This document shows positions 21,736 to 32,483 of a DNA stretch of 64,000 nucleotides, piece after piece (within the stretch, counting starts at the first letter, position 1; each line of letters begins with the position of its first letter). This stretch comes from Hydra vulgaris. Lineage: Eukaryota > Cnidaria > Hydrozoa > Anthoathecata > Hydridae. Location of the stretch: positions 72,286,501 through 72,350,500 of the forward strand of contig NC_088931.1 of the NCBI RefSeq assembly GCF_038396675.1, in the 5' to 3' direction. The position numbers and the translations under genes are program-made. Under the pieces are notes generated by a model. It did no database searches, was not told the DNA's origin, and saw only the letters and a list, made by a program, of their open reading frames with translations.

Positions 21736-23145
21736 TAAAAGGGTAAGGCTTTTTTTTTTATTTTTATTATTATCAATTTTTTATTCTTTTTTTAAATGTT
21801 TTACAATATTAGTCGTTTTACAATTATAATAATTTCAATAATATAATAGAATGATTACAAGATTAATTAAGTTTGTATGAGGAAGAACGCAGAATCTCGT
21901 AGAAGACCTTAAGGTCAAGAACCGCTTTGTTTTTCAACTACATCGTTACATTTATTGTATTAAATATATATATTCTCGTAGAAAGTAAAAATAAATAAAT
22001 GTAAAAGATATATAACATTCTTATATGTAAATACTAAGAATTAAAATTTAAAAATTTTACTTTGTAAAAATTAAAATATATGTTATCGATAGATAAAATT
22101 ATCTGTTTAAGTTTTCTTTTGAATGTGTTGTAATTCCACTCTTGAGTAAAATCAAAGTATTTCAAAACTATTTTGTACCATTAAAAAGCTCCTCAATAAG
22201 AGATCTACCAAAATTTGCATGCAAAAAAGGTTGTTGGATAAAGTTTTCATTTCGAAGATGGTATTTTTTTTTTATATAAGTATAAATTATAAAAAAGATA
22301 AGGGGAAGTGTTAGTTTTACATTTATACATAAAGCAAAGAATATGCATTAAATTGATATATATTAAGAATATTCATTTTAAGTTAAAGGGGCCAGGCATG
22401 AGTAAAACGGTCTTTAAAGTTTATAAAACGTGCAATATGCTTCTGTTGACGATAAAGAAGTTCAAGTGTACTTTAATTTACACCACCCCATGCAGGATTA
22501 GCATGATTAATATGGTAATGAATAAATAAGTAATATAAGTGAATTATATTTATTTAACAAAGGTCTTGATTTGTATAACATTCCTTTACTTCAAGCAATT
22601 TTATTGTTAAGGTTGTTAACATGCGAGATCTTCATCAATGTAAACACCCAAGAATTTAGTAACTTAAACTCTCTTTATTTCAGTATTATCAAAATACAAG
22701 GAATGTATTCGAAAGAAGATTTTTTTTTGAAGCTGGGTAGAAGAGGATCCATTTATTTTTTCGATATTTATTGATAGCTTGTTTGACTTAAACCAGTTAG
22801 AAGTTTTAATGATTTCACTATTCAATTTGTTTAATAATGTTGGTAGTTTATTGTCAGTTAAAAAAAGATTTGTGTTATCGGCAAACTTAATTGTTGTCAA
22901 ATTTGTTGCTTTATAGAGATCATTAACATAAATTAAAAAAAAAAGGTCCTAGTATGGATCCTTGTGGAACTCCTCATGATATATTTAATAAATTTGATGA
23001 TGAGGTTGAATTCTATTTTAACAAATTGTTTTCAATTTTTTAAATAGTTTTTTGATTATAATATTACATTTCCTGTGATTCCATAGATTTGTAGTTTTTT
23101 TAAAAAAATTTCGTGATCAATAGTGTCAATAATTTTGTCCATAAA
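21736..23145 (-). pseudogene. CR1/L2-like LINE, minus strand
   Basis: Minus-strand reading from 23145 gives IIDTIDHEIFLKKLQIYGI (palm), then FFLIYVNDLYKATNLTTIKF and the catalytic FADNT (FADDT in related copies, so one active-site Asp is changed). SNWFKSNKLSINIEK follows. The tail (22640-22110) includes YNLYLYKK and FKWYKIVLKYFDFTQEWNYN. The 3' untranslated part (22100-21736) shares gcggttcttgacc and ttctacgaga strings with other copies. Frameshifts occur throughout; the longest open stretch is 78 codons. Confidence 0.75.
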
Positions 23146-23436
23146 AAAATTGCAACCCCCTCAAATTGAGGGGTGTTCAAACTTTACATGTTCATATTTT
23201 TTAAGAGCCTAAAGATTATTCTATAAAAGTTATAATTTATCAATGAATATTATTTTAGTTAAAAGTAATAAACTTTATATAGCTGATTTCTCTGATCTTT
23301 CTCTGAATTTCCTTTTGATCTGTAACACAATGTTGAATAAAAACACCAACATAAGTGGACGAGTTACTTATAAATTTTGATAAAAGATAAATGCATTTTT
23401 GTTGCTGAATTTTTTTTTCTCGCTGTTAACAGCTGC
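23146..23436. other. unassigned AT-rich DNA
   Basis: Starts with a small palindrome (cccctcaaattgagggg, 23157-23173). Nothing else recognised. Confidence 0.4.
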
Positions 23437-23540
23437 ATCGTGTATTATACGAGGCTTTTATATCGTGTATTTTATGATCGCGTATTATACAAGGCTTTCA
23501 TATCGTGTCTTTTTTGATCGTATTTTAGACGAGGCTTTAG
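23437..23540. repeat. about 2.6 copies of a 40-bp tandem repeat
   Basis: The unit contains cgtattatacaaggctttca followed by tatcgtgt and t-runs. Copies start near 23439, 23480 and 23519 with several differences. Confidence 0.8.
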
Positions 23541-23679
23541 CTTGTTAATTATATTAATTAAAAGTTATTATTAAAAGTTTGCTTAGTAAACTTGTTTTAA
23601 TGACAATATAAATTGTTTTTGTATAAATTCCTTCTAAAACTTAAAACCGATAAAAAAACGCAACGTGGACGTTGTAAAA

Positions 23680-24408
23680 GATTGTTTGTATAAATAAAAT
23701 CTAAGGTGTTTAGTTAATATTTTAGGAGATTGTTTGTATAAATAAAATCTAAATTGTTTATTTAAAATTTTAAGAGATTGTTTGTATAAATAAAATCTAA
23801 GTTTATTTAAAATTTTAAGAGATTGTTTGTATAAATAAAATCTAAGTTTATTTAAAATTTTAAGAGATTGTTTGTATAAATAAAATCTAAGTTTATTTAA
23901 AATTTTAAGAGATTGTTCGTATAAATAAAATCTAAGTTTATTTAAAATTTTAAGAGAATGTTTGTATAAATAAAATCTAAGTTTATTTAAAATTTTAAGA
24001 GATTGTTTGTATAAATAAAATCTAAGTTTATTTAAAATTTTAAGAGATTGTTTGTATAAATAAAATCTAAGTTTATTTAAAATTTTAAGAGATTGTTTGT
24101 ATAAATAAAATCTAAGTTTATTTAAAATTTTAAGAGATTGTTTGTATAAATAAAATCTAAGTTTATTTAAAATTTCAAGAGATTGTTTGTATAAATAAAA
24201 TCTAAGTTTATTTAAAATTTTAAGAGATTGTTTGTATAAATAAAATCTAAGTTTATTTAAAATTTCAAGAGATTGTTTGTATAAATAAAATCTAAGTTTA
24301 TTTAAAGTTTTAAGAGATTGTTTGTATAAATAAAATCTAAGTTTATTTAAAATTTTAAGAGATTGTTTGTATAAATTAAATCTAAATTTATTTAAAATTT
24401 TAAAATTA
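23680..24408. repeat. 45-bp tandem satellite, 16 copies
   Basis: Unit starts gattgtttgtataaataaaa. The first two periods are 48 bp (starts 23680, 23728) and all later ones exactly 45 bp (23776, 23821, ... 24361). Copies differ by isolated substitutions only (for example ttcg, aatttc, gaatg). The last copy runs out into unique sequence. Confidence 0.97.
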
Positions 24409-25050
24409 TTATCAGATGCAAACTTTTATCGTGTATTTTCTTTTCGATTTTTTTTTTCTACTTTTCTAAAAGTAAAGCTCCTTCTAGCAAAACATAAAAG
24501 ATTGGTGTCCTCAAAACTCCTTTCATTTGCAAAGAATAAAGAAGATGATAAAAGTAATGATTTTCTAACAAGAAGAATAAAAAAGGTGATAAAGATAATC
24601 ATTTTCTAACAAAAATTTTTTAAAAGAATTAAAAACTGTATTTGTTTCAAATATAAAATGGACATCTATTTATATTCTTCATATTGTTTTTGAATTTAGA
24701 AGAAGGCAAATCCAAGTTATCGATTCTTAAAAGTTTTTCATCATCAAACAATGAAAATACTTTTTCATTTGTACTTCCTAATTAGTATCAAGATTTTCAA
24801 CTTTTTAGTTAATATTTTCTGAACCAATCATTATATTCTCAGAAAATTTTGCTACGGAATAACGACTTACCTAAAACCAATTTTCAACTTTCTGATGTCA
24901 CTGATGATGATTTACTAATCTATTTTTCTTTTTAGATTTTGTTATATCAAAATATACAAACATACACACAAAATTATATTGTTGGAGGTATCTTATAATG
25001 TTAAACAGAAATCGTAAATATCTAAATTATGCATTATACATAAAGTTTTT
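24409..25050. other. AT-rich DNA with a short tandem duplication
   Basis: The segment gatgataaaagtaatgattt and a variant near 24580 (gtgataaagataatcatttt), each followed by ctaaca, form a diverged tandem pair (24543-24610). An 80-codon open stretch over this region shows no recognisable domain. Confidence 0.4.
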
Positions 25051-25280
25051 TAATTAATTATTTCAGTTATTGTAAATGACAACCAGAAATAATTTGAAGT
25101 CACTTTCTTCAAATATTAAAAACTTCTAAAATTAGATGTTCATCTTGTATTTAAAATTAATACAGCTTTTGTTTTTTGTTTTTTTTTAAACCTGTGAAAA
25201 ATCTAGTTACACTTTATTTAATAAATCCGGTCAACCAATAAGTCTACCGTTAAAAATTCCAGTTGCTCATGAACCATTTT

Positions 25281-25500
25281 CAGCAGCCGTGGCGCAGTGG
25301 TAATGCACTTGCCTCATACATTAGGGTTCCGTGGATCAAACTCCACCTTTGGACTTTTGCAATACCTTTGGAGTTTTGCGATATTGGTAAGAAAGGAGGC
25401 GTGACCTTCCTGTTACATGCTTATCCGCGGTGCTCTGTGATAAGACCGTAAGGACTTCTTGAGGCACCTAAATAAAATTAAAAAAAATTAAAAAAAAACA
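25281..25500 (+). repeat. tRNA-derived SINE (copy 1)
   Basis: The head GCCGTGGCGCAGTGGTAATG corresponds to a tRNA 5' half with A box, and GTGGATCAAACTCC to a B box. The body ends gacttcttgaggcacctaaa, followed by an A-rich tail with AAATT units. The 62-codon open stretch across it is not a gene. Confidence 0.8.
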
Positions 25501-25701
25501 AAAAACATTAAACAAAACGCGAAAAGTGTATTAAGTTTCTTAGTGTATAAATAGATGAAAACATATGCCATAAAGAAATCATATAGATCAAATTGAATTC
25601 AGAATATTGTCTGCAGTAGGCATTTTACATCTTGATCATTTCTTGATTTTCACAAAAAAAACTTTGTTTTAGTCATATTCATATTTACCTCTCATTTGCT
25701 A

Positions 25702-26470
25702 ATATAGTATGGGCTGATACACATAATATAGTATGGACTGATACACATAATATAGTATGGGCTGATACACATAATATAGTATGGGCTGATACACATAATA
25801 TAGTATGGGCTGATACACATAATATAGTATGGGCTGATACACATAATATAGTATGGGCTGATACACATAATATAGTATGGGCTGATACACATAATATAGT
25901 ATGTGCTGATACACATAATATAGTATGTGCTGATACACATAATATAGTATGTGCTGATACACATAATATAGTATGTGCTGATACACATAATATAGTATGT
26001 GCTGATACACATAATATAGTATGTGCTGATACACATAATATAGTATGTGCTGATACACATAATATAGTATGGGCTGATACACATAATATAGTATGGGCTG
26101 ATACACATAATATAGTATGGGCTGATACACATAATACAGTATGTGCTGATACACATAATATAGTATGTGCTGATACACATAATATAGTATGTGCTGATAC
26201 ACATAATATAGTATGGGCTGATACACATAATATAGTATGGGCTGATACACATAATATAGTATGGGCTGATACACATAATATAGTATGGGCTGATACACAT
26301 AATATAGTATGGGCTGATACACATAATATAGTATGGGCTGATACACATAATATAGTATGGGCTGATACACATAATATAGTATGGGCTGATACACATAATA
26401 TAGTATGGGCTGATACACATAATATAGTATGGGCTGATACACATAATATAGTATGGGCTGATACACATAA
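25702..26470. repeat. 24-bp minisatellite, 32 copies (array 1)
   Basis: Unit aatatagtatgggctgatac+acat. Because 24 is a multiple of three, two minus-strand frames stay open for 258 codons as an octapeptide repeat (MCISPYYI or MCISTYYI). The G/T variant site is arranged in blocks: reading on the minus strand 11 P, 3 T, 3 P, 7 T, 8 P. Single oddities are ggactg and aatacag. Not considered coding. Confidence 0.97.
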
Positions 26471-26930
26471 AACAAAATTAATTAATTTACAAAGTTTACA
26501 AAACTATGCGTGTAAAGCAATTCATTATCTAGATAGAATAGATAATCCTACTAATGTGATAAAAAATATGAGAGTCTTAAACTCTGAAAAGCTTCACTTG
26601 TATCAGGTTTTAATTTTTATGTTCAAATGTAAAATTGCACGCTACCAAAGTCTTTTTTAGATATATTTTCATAAAGTTTTAATTTACGTTCAAATAGTTT
26701 TAATTAATTATTTCAGTTATTGTAAATGACAACCAGAAATAATTTGAAGTCACTTTCTTCAAATATTAAAAACTTCTAAAATTAGATGTTCATCTTGTAT
26801 TTAAAATTAATACAGCTTTTGTTTTTTGTTTTTTTTTAAACCTGTGAAAAATCTAGTTACACTTTATTTAATAAATCCGGTCAACCAATAAGTCTACCGT
26901 TAAAAATTCCAGTTGCTCATGAACCATTTT

Positions 26931-27150
26931 CAGCAGCCGTGGCGCAGTGGTAATGCACTTGCCTCATACATTAGGGTTCCGTGGATCAAACTCCACCTTT
27001 GGACTTTTGCAATACCTTTGGAGTTTTGCGATATTGGTAAGAAAGGAGGCGTGACCTTCCTGTTACATGCTTATCCGCGGTGCTCTGTGATAAGACCGTA
27101 AGGACTTCTTGAGGCACCTAAATAAAATTAAAAAAAATTAAAAAAAAACA
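26931..27150 (+). repeat. tRNA-derived SINE (copy 2)
   Basis: Second copy of the SINE, created by the 1650-bp tandem duplication and not by a separate insertion. Confidence 0.8.
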
Positions 27151-27351
27151 AAAAACATTAAACAAAACGCGAAAAGTGTATTAAGTTTCTTAGTGTATAA
27201 ATAGATGAAAACATATGCCATAAAGAAATCATATAGATCAAATTGAATTCAGAATATTGTCTGCAGTAGGCATTTTACATCTTGATCATTTCTTGATTTT
27301 CACAAAAAAAACTTTGTTTTAGTCATATTCATATTTACCTCTCATTTGCTA

Positions 27352-28120
27352 ATATAGTATGGGCTGATACACATAATATAGTATGGACTGATACACATAA
27401 TATAGTATGGGCTGATACACATAATATAGTATGGGCTGATACACATAATATAGTATGGGCTGATACACATAATATAGTATGGGCTGATACACATAATATA
27501 GTATGGGCTGATACACATAATATAGTATGGGCTGATACACATAATATAGTATGTGCTGATACACATAATATAGTATGTGCTGATACACATAATATAGTAT
27601 GTGCTGATACACATAATATAGTATGTGCTGATACACATAATATAGTATGTGCTGATACACATAATATAGTATGTGCTGATACACATAATATAGTATGTGC
27701 TGATACACATAATATAGTATGGGCTGATACACATAATATAGTATGGGCTGATACACATAATATAGTATGGGCTGATACACATAATACAGTATGTGCTGAT
27801 ACACATAATATAGTATGTGCTGATACACATAATATAGTATGTGCTGATACACATAATATAGTATGGGCTGATACACATAATATAGTATGGGCTGATACAC
27901 ATAATATAGTATGGGCTGATACACATAATATAGTATGGGCTGATACACATAATATAGTATGGGCTGATACACATAATATAGTATGGGCTGATACACATAA
28001 TATAGTATGGGCTGATACACATAATATAGTATGGGCTGATACACATAATATAGTATGGGCTGATACACATAATATAGTATGGGCTGATACACATAATATA
28101 GTATGGGCTGATACACATAA
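27352..28120. repeat. 24-bp minisatellite, 32 copies (array 2)
   Basis: Same unit, same copy number and same order of variants as array 1. Both arrays therefore descend from one by the 1650-bp duplication without later slippage. Confidence 0.97.
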
Positions 28121-28450
28121 AACAAAATTAATTAATTTACAAAGTTTACAAAACTATGCGTGTAAAGCAATTCATTATCTAGATAGAATAGATAATCCTA
28201 CTAATGTGATAAAAAATATGAGAGTCTTAAACTCTGAAAAGCTTCACTTGTATCAGGTTTTAATTTTTATGTTCAAATGTAAAATTGCACGCTACCAAAG
28301 TCTTTTTTAGATATATTTTCATAAAGTTTTAATTTACGTTCAAATAGTTTCCATAACTATTATCCTGATAAAACTAAAAGTGTTTCGAGCTTTTTATGTC
28401 ACAAGGTCGTGGAAAAGCTTAAATAATCAAACTTTTAAAAGTTTAAATGG
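28121..28450 (+). pseudogene. CR1/L2-like LINE C-terminal fragment
   Basis: Reads LINLQSLQNYACKAIHYLDR, then MRVLNSEKLHLYQVLIFMFK, the conserved tail block of the LINEs in this window. After 28350 it continues in broken frames (YVTRSWKSLNNQTFKSLNG). The same first part is also present at 26466-26690 in duplication copy 1. Confidence 0.6.
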
Positions 28451-29049
28451 ATTAATATTCTTAATTCTTGAAAAAAAAACCTGAAAAATAAAAAAGATAA
28501 TAATAATCATGAAATAAAAATGTTACGTTGTTACGACTATTAAATAATTCGACTGCCGACTAAATTGACTAATATATTTTCTAAAGTCGACTAAAATCGA
28601 CAAATACATTTTCAAAATCGACTAAGTCGACTAAAAGTCGATATAGTCGATGTATGAGAATAATTTGTACTTTTGAAATAGATTGTAATAAAAATAATAA
28701 AGTAATTCATGTTAGTTTTCTATATTATTCTAGTATTATATATATATACAGTATTGGACAAAACATTTGCAACCAACATCGAACAATGCTAAAAAGTGTT
28801 CCAAATTTTGCATGTCTTAAAAACGAAACGAACTATACTACCACAGCAAACACTTCAGGAGTCTGGAGTCATAGCATGCCATGACATGAGCAATCAGCTG
28901 ACAGGTGACAGCACACAGGCAGAATTTCGTTGACAAGTGCCATTTTGCAGCGGACAAAACAAGAGCAACTTTTTTGGTTTGTTTCATTTTCTTAAGTCTG
29001 GTCCGTGTCAACGTCACGGAAGTTTTTTAATAATTAAAGGAAGTATCCA

Positions 29050-29218
29050 GAAGTTTCCAGAAGTTTCCAGAAGCATGCAGAAGCTTCCAGAAGTTTCCAG
29101 AAGAAGCATCTGGAAGCATCCAGTAGCATCCAGAAATATCCAGAAACATTCAGAAGCATACAGACGCATCCAGAAGCTTCCAGAAACATCGAAAAGAAGC
29201 ATCTGGAATATTCCAGAA
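29050..29218 (+). promoter_or_regulatory. array of heat shock elements upstream of the Tc1 transposase
   Basis: The HSF-binding pattern of alternating GAA and TTC with 2-base spacing is met repeatedly. Five consecutive units lie at 29050-29072, five at 29080-29102, three at 29173-29185 and three at 29206-29218. Looser copies (catccagaa) lie between them. They form a degenerate 10-bp repeat, which also yields open frames that are not genes. Confidence 0.75.
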
Positions 29219-29242
29219 CATGTTCACACAGGTTCATTTTAC

Positions 29243-29250
29243 TATATAAG
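29243..29250 (+). promoter_or_regulatory. TATA box of the Tc1 element
   Basis: TATATAAG lies 25 bases after the last perfect heat shock element and about 290 bases before the transposase start. The order HSE array, TATA, leader is that of heat-shock promoters. Confidence 0.6.
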
Positions 29251-29461
29251 AGACATGTAAATCGACATGTAATTCAGTCAGTATATGCAAGTCAATCAGT
29301 CAGTGTTATCAAGACAGTTTATCAAAGTGAGTTTTATCAATGTGTTTTATCGAAGAACATCAATACAAGAAGTGAAATACAACAAGTGTTTCATTACATC
29401 AATACAGTCCACATCCAACCAAGACGTTGTGTTCCACAGAGCATTATTGTATCATCACAAG

Positions 29462-29527
29462 GTAAATATAACATGGTAAACCTTGAGAAGCGTGATTATT
29501 TATTTTTTTTATTTTTATGACTTCAAG
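29462..29527 (+). other. candidate leader intron of the Tc1 transposase
   Basis: Donor CAAG|GTAAAT, T-rich tract, acceptor CTTCAAG. If spliced, the first ATG is at 29535 (AAAAATGGCT), which opens the conserved transposase N-terminus MAPDSLGLQLRKK. Confidence 0.5.
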
Positions 29528-29534
29528 TGCAAAA

Positions 29535-30513
29535 ATGGCTCCCGACAGTCTTGGATTGCAACTAAGAAAGAAAATTATTGGCGATTACGTAAGTGGAATG
29601 TCACAAAAAAGTATTTATGATAAATATCGCGTGAAAAAATGGACCGTATCAAGACTATGTTCCAAATATCTTTCTACGGTGAAGTTGGGAGCACATGACA
29701 AAGGTGGAAGATCGCGTCCCACCACTTCTAGAGAGGATTCTATGATCGTCAGATCCGTTAAGAAGGATCCCTGAATATCATCAGTCGAGATACAAAAGCA
29801 ATTAGAGCTACCTGTATCGGACCGAACAACCAGACGACGTGCTGTTGAAGCCGGATTGTTTTCTCGGCGCCCTGCAAAGAAACCGCTGGTTTCACTAAAA
29901 AACCAGAAGAAAAGACTCCTGTTTGCTACATCTCATATTGACTGGAATGTGCAGAAATGGCGAACTGTCCTGTTCAGTGATGAATCATTTGCCGTGTACG
30001 TCGACCGGCTGGAAAACGCCTCAATTTACGTTACTGCCATAAGACCGTGAAGCATGGTGGAGGCATTGTAATGGTCTGGGGATGTTTTTCTGCTAACGGT
30101 CTAGGTCCAATACATCGAAACGATGAAATAATGGACCGTTTCATGTATAAAAATATCCTGAAAGATATCATGTTACCTAATGCTGAATGTAATATGCGAA
30201 TAAAATGGGTTTTTCAGCAAGACAACGATCCGAAACACACTGCAAAAGTAGTCGAGCAGTGGTTTCAAGACAACCACCTATTGGTGATGGATTGGCCGCC
30301 TCTATCTCCGGATCTCAACCCTATCGAGAACCTGTCGGAGATCGTCAACCGAAGAACTAATCGTGAAGGTGTTCGTATTAAGGATCAACTGTTTGAACAA
30401 ATCCAAAAGGCCTGGGCAGCGATTCCACAAAGTTTCATTGATCACCTGATCGAATCTATGCCTCGAAGATGCAAGGCTGTGATCGACAACAAAGGATTCG
30501 CCACGAAATATTG
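29535..30513 (+). pseudogene. Tc1 transposase (DD34E type), one stop and one frameshift
   Basis: The N-terminal helix-turn-helix region starts LRKKIIGDYVSGMSQKSIYD. Catalytic blocks are LFSDESF (first D, about 29980), QQDNDPKHTA (second D, about 30220) and SPDLNPIENL (E, about 30320). An in-frame TGA sits at 29772 (after VKKDP). A frameshift near 29995-30000 moves RRPAGKRLNL and TVKHGGG into another frame. NLS replaces the usual NLW after the catalytic E. The end is KGFATKY with a stop. Only two lesions, so a fairly young dead copy. Confidence 0.85.
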
Positions 30514-30864
30514 ATAGAGAATTATAGCTTGGTCAACATTTTGTCGAGTTGCACTTGTTTTGTCCAGAAGGAAATCAACTTTTTTTAATACTTTTGATTA
30601 ATTTATTAATTTTCGTGTACAAATAATGAACTTTGTGATGAATAAAACTTGAAGAACTTTGTCTCTAAACAGTTGCATAGTTATTTCTCCAAATTGAAAA
30701 AATGCAGTACTATATAAAGAAACTAAATTAGCATTATTTGGTTGCACTCGTTTTGTCCGATACTGTATATATATATATATATATATATATGAGTATGCAA
30801 TTAACCGGACAATGCTGCTGCTAGCCTATACTAACTAAAACTAATCATCTATTCAGTTTATCAT

Positions 30865-31385
30865 CTAGTTAAAGAATACAACAAATTTTTTCTAATAACA
30901 ATCCTGTAAAAGCTTGCAACAACCACCAAAGTTACTGAGAAAATTTACTTCTGCTAAATTTAATTTTATCTAATAATAAAAAGATAGGAATTTTTAAATG
31001 TAATGATAGTCGTTGCAAAAATTGTCTATTTTACCTGCAAGTGGTATAAAATTTTGTAACATCCAATGATACTATTTGGAACATTAAAAGTCACATTACT
31101 TGTAACGGCAAGAATGCCATTTATTATTTAAAATGTTTATCGTGTAATGGTCAATCAACATATACTGGAAAAAAAATAGTTTGAGAAATCGCACAAATGG
31201 TCATATTCCAAAATGCAGAACCTGCCATTCAACAGACAGATTTTTCAATCGTGTGTATGATTACCAACGAATAAATAAAATAATGGAAACAGTTTTCCTG
31301 CTTTTTGTTTTTCTAGAACTTAAAAGTGATAAAAATTAATTGTCGTATGAAAGTCATTTGCATAAACAAAAATATGATTCTTTCA
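30865..31385 (+). pseudogene. Penelope-like endonuclease remnant
   Basis: Blocks FKCNDSRCKNCLFYLQ, TIWNIKSHITCNGKNAIYYL, KCLSCNGQSTYTGKK, LRNRTNGHIPKCRTC and KLLSYESHLHK-like LSYESHLHKQKYDS follow one another in shifting frames. These are the cysteine and GIY-YIG blocks of a Penelope-type endonuclease, from a subfamily different from 6890-8071. Several stops. Lies 3' of the Tc1 element inside the GTCGAC element. Confidence 0.65.
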
Positions 31386-31920
31386 ACTAACACTTCTTGT
31401 TTTAAAAAACATTAGACAATGATAACTAATAGCAACAATACCTTAATTGATTAAAAATTATACTTTTGTAACAGAAATAAAATTTTGCATAACAGCACTT
31501 AAACTAGCACTACTGATAAAACATTGAAAGGCCTCTAGTGCTAAATATATTATGTAATATTTTGTTACAAATCTTTTAAGAAATAAAATTTTTTTTTGAA
31601 GTTGTTATATTTACATTGTGGTTGTATAGATGACATTTAGATTTTAAAGCTCCACAACTTTTAATCCAAGCTGACTCGGGCCTCCCTTCGGGCCCCAAAC
31701 CAGCTTAGAGCGACCCTGTAGGAAAGTATTTTTAAAAATCAAAAGCATCGAATTAAGATAAGAAAAAAAAAATAAATACATATTCGAAAGTTTAGTTAGG
31801 TATAAATAATGCAAGCATGCCATAAATTAGATAAAAGTTTAAGAGAGTAAACAAACAAAAAAAGGTAATAGTTTTAACAGTACATATTATTGTTATTAAA
31901 TGAACAAACAAAAAATTAAG
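31386..31920. other. unassigned DNA with a GC-rich hairpin
   Basis: AT-rich, except for 31670-31715, where cgggcctcccttcgggcccc forms a short stem-loop. Minus-strand open stretch 31792-31998 has no recognisable domain. Confidence 0.4.
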
Positions 31921-32051
31921 ATTTTCTTCGACTAAATCGACTTTTTGTCGATAAGTAGGAAGTCCAAAGTCGATTAAATCGACTATTCGATTTTTCAAAG
32001 TCGACTAAAATCAACTTTTAGTCGATTTAGTCAAAGTCGATGACAACACTG

Positions 32052-32483
32052 TAAAAAAACGCAAAAAACATACACACAAAAATAAATACAACACCTACAT
32101 CGAATTTAAGCTGAAAGTCATATTTTGCTAATTGGGGAAGTTACGAAAAGATTTTTTTTGGTGTTATTAAATAATGATAAATCCTCTTTGGTTTTCTTCT
32201 TTAGGTATCGCAAGTCTGGATATTTTAAAAAAAAATTATTTTATTTAGTATTATAAATTTCTTATTGAAAAATTATTTTGATTGTATACCTATAATGTTG
32301 TTAGTCGGATTATAATCATTTACTCATTCATTTACTCATTCATTTACTCATCTAAAACTATTAGTAGTTTTACAAATTGCCACTTCGCAAATAAAAAAAC
32401 CCACCAAGCTACTGCACACTATACCTTTAAACACTGTTGTTTTGGAAATCGGAAGATGCTTGCGAAATGTGCAATGGGCAACC
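32052..32483. other. unassigned AT-rich DNA
   Basis: Contains two and a half copies of attcatttactc (32320-32350). No gene recognised. Confidence 0.4.

Larger units (their letters stand above)
25051..26700. repeat. tandem duplication, first 1650-bp unit
   Basis: Repeated head to tail as 26701-28350 with no difference noticed on reading. It contains a tRNA-derived SINE, a 24-bp minisatellite and part of a LINE. The junction lies in short shared T-rich sequence (gttt). Confidence 0.95.
26701..28350. repeat. tandem duplication, second 1650-bp unit
   Basis: Copy of 25051-26700 at an exact offset of 1650 bp. The LINE fragment at its right end continues into unique sequence only here, so this is the copy in original context on the right side. 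Confidence 0.95.
28749..30765 (+). mobile_element. Tc1-type element with IR/DR ends
   Basis: Ends CAGTATTGGACAAAAC and, inward from the right, CAGTATCGGACAAAAC, flanked by TA on both sides (28747-28748, 30766-30767). An 18-base direct-repeat motif (GGACAAAAC...GCAAC) occurs twice at each end: 28756 and 28952 at the left, 30548 and 30741 at the right, about 195 bp apart. This is the IR/DR layout known from Sleeping Beauty-type Tc1 elements. Total 2017 bp. Confidence 0.9.
28523..32051. mobile_element. hAT-like element with GTCGAC subterminal repeats, carrying nested insertions
   Basis: The right end, read inward, is CAGTGTTGTCATCGACT; the left end is TTACGTTGTTACGACT, matching from GTTGT onward. 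Both ends are followed by many cgact/agtcga motifs (28550-28650 and 31925-32040). Flanks taaaaatg and taaaaaaa agree at six of eight positions. The interior holds a Tc1 element and a Penelope remnant. No transposase of its own is visible. Confidence 0.6.

Noticed and set aside
23680..24408. CRISPR-like array
   Set aside because: Units are contiguous with no unique spacers, and the context is eukaryotic; this is a satellite.
25283..25350. Functional tRNA gene
   Set aside because: A and B boxes are present but the clover-leaf is poor, and it is the head of a SINE with typical body and tail.
25692..26475. Two overlapping 258-codon minus-strand reading frames (and the same at 27342-28125)
   Set aside because: They are produced by a 24-bp tandem repeat; two frames are open at once and there is no non-repeat protein sequence.
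28937..29260. 107-codon frame with repeated QKLPEVSR-like units, and antisense frames
   Set aside because: It translates the 10-bp heat-shock-element repeat; there is no sign of protein-level constraint.
31670..31715. GC-rich hairpin as a terminator or structured RNA
   Set aside because: Single short stem without conserved context; it is more likely a piece of a repeat.
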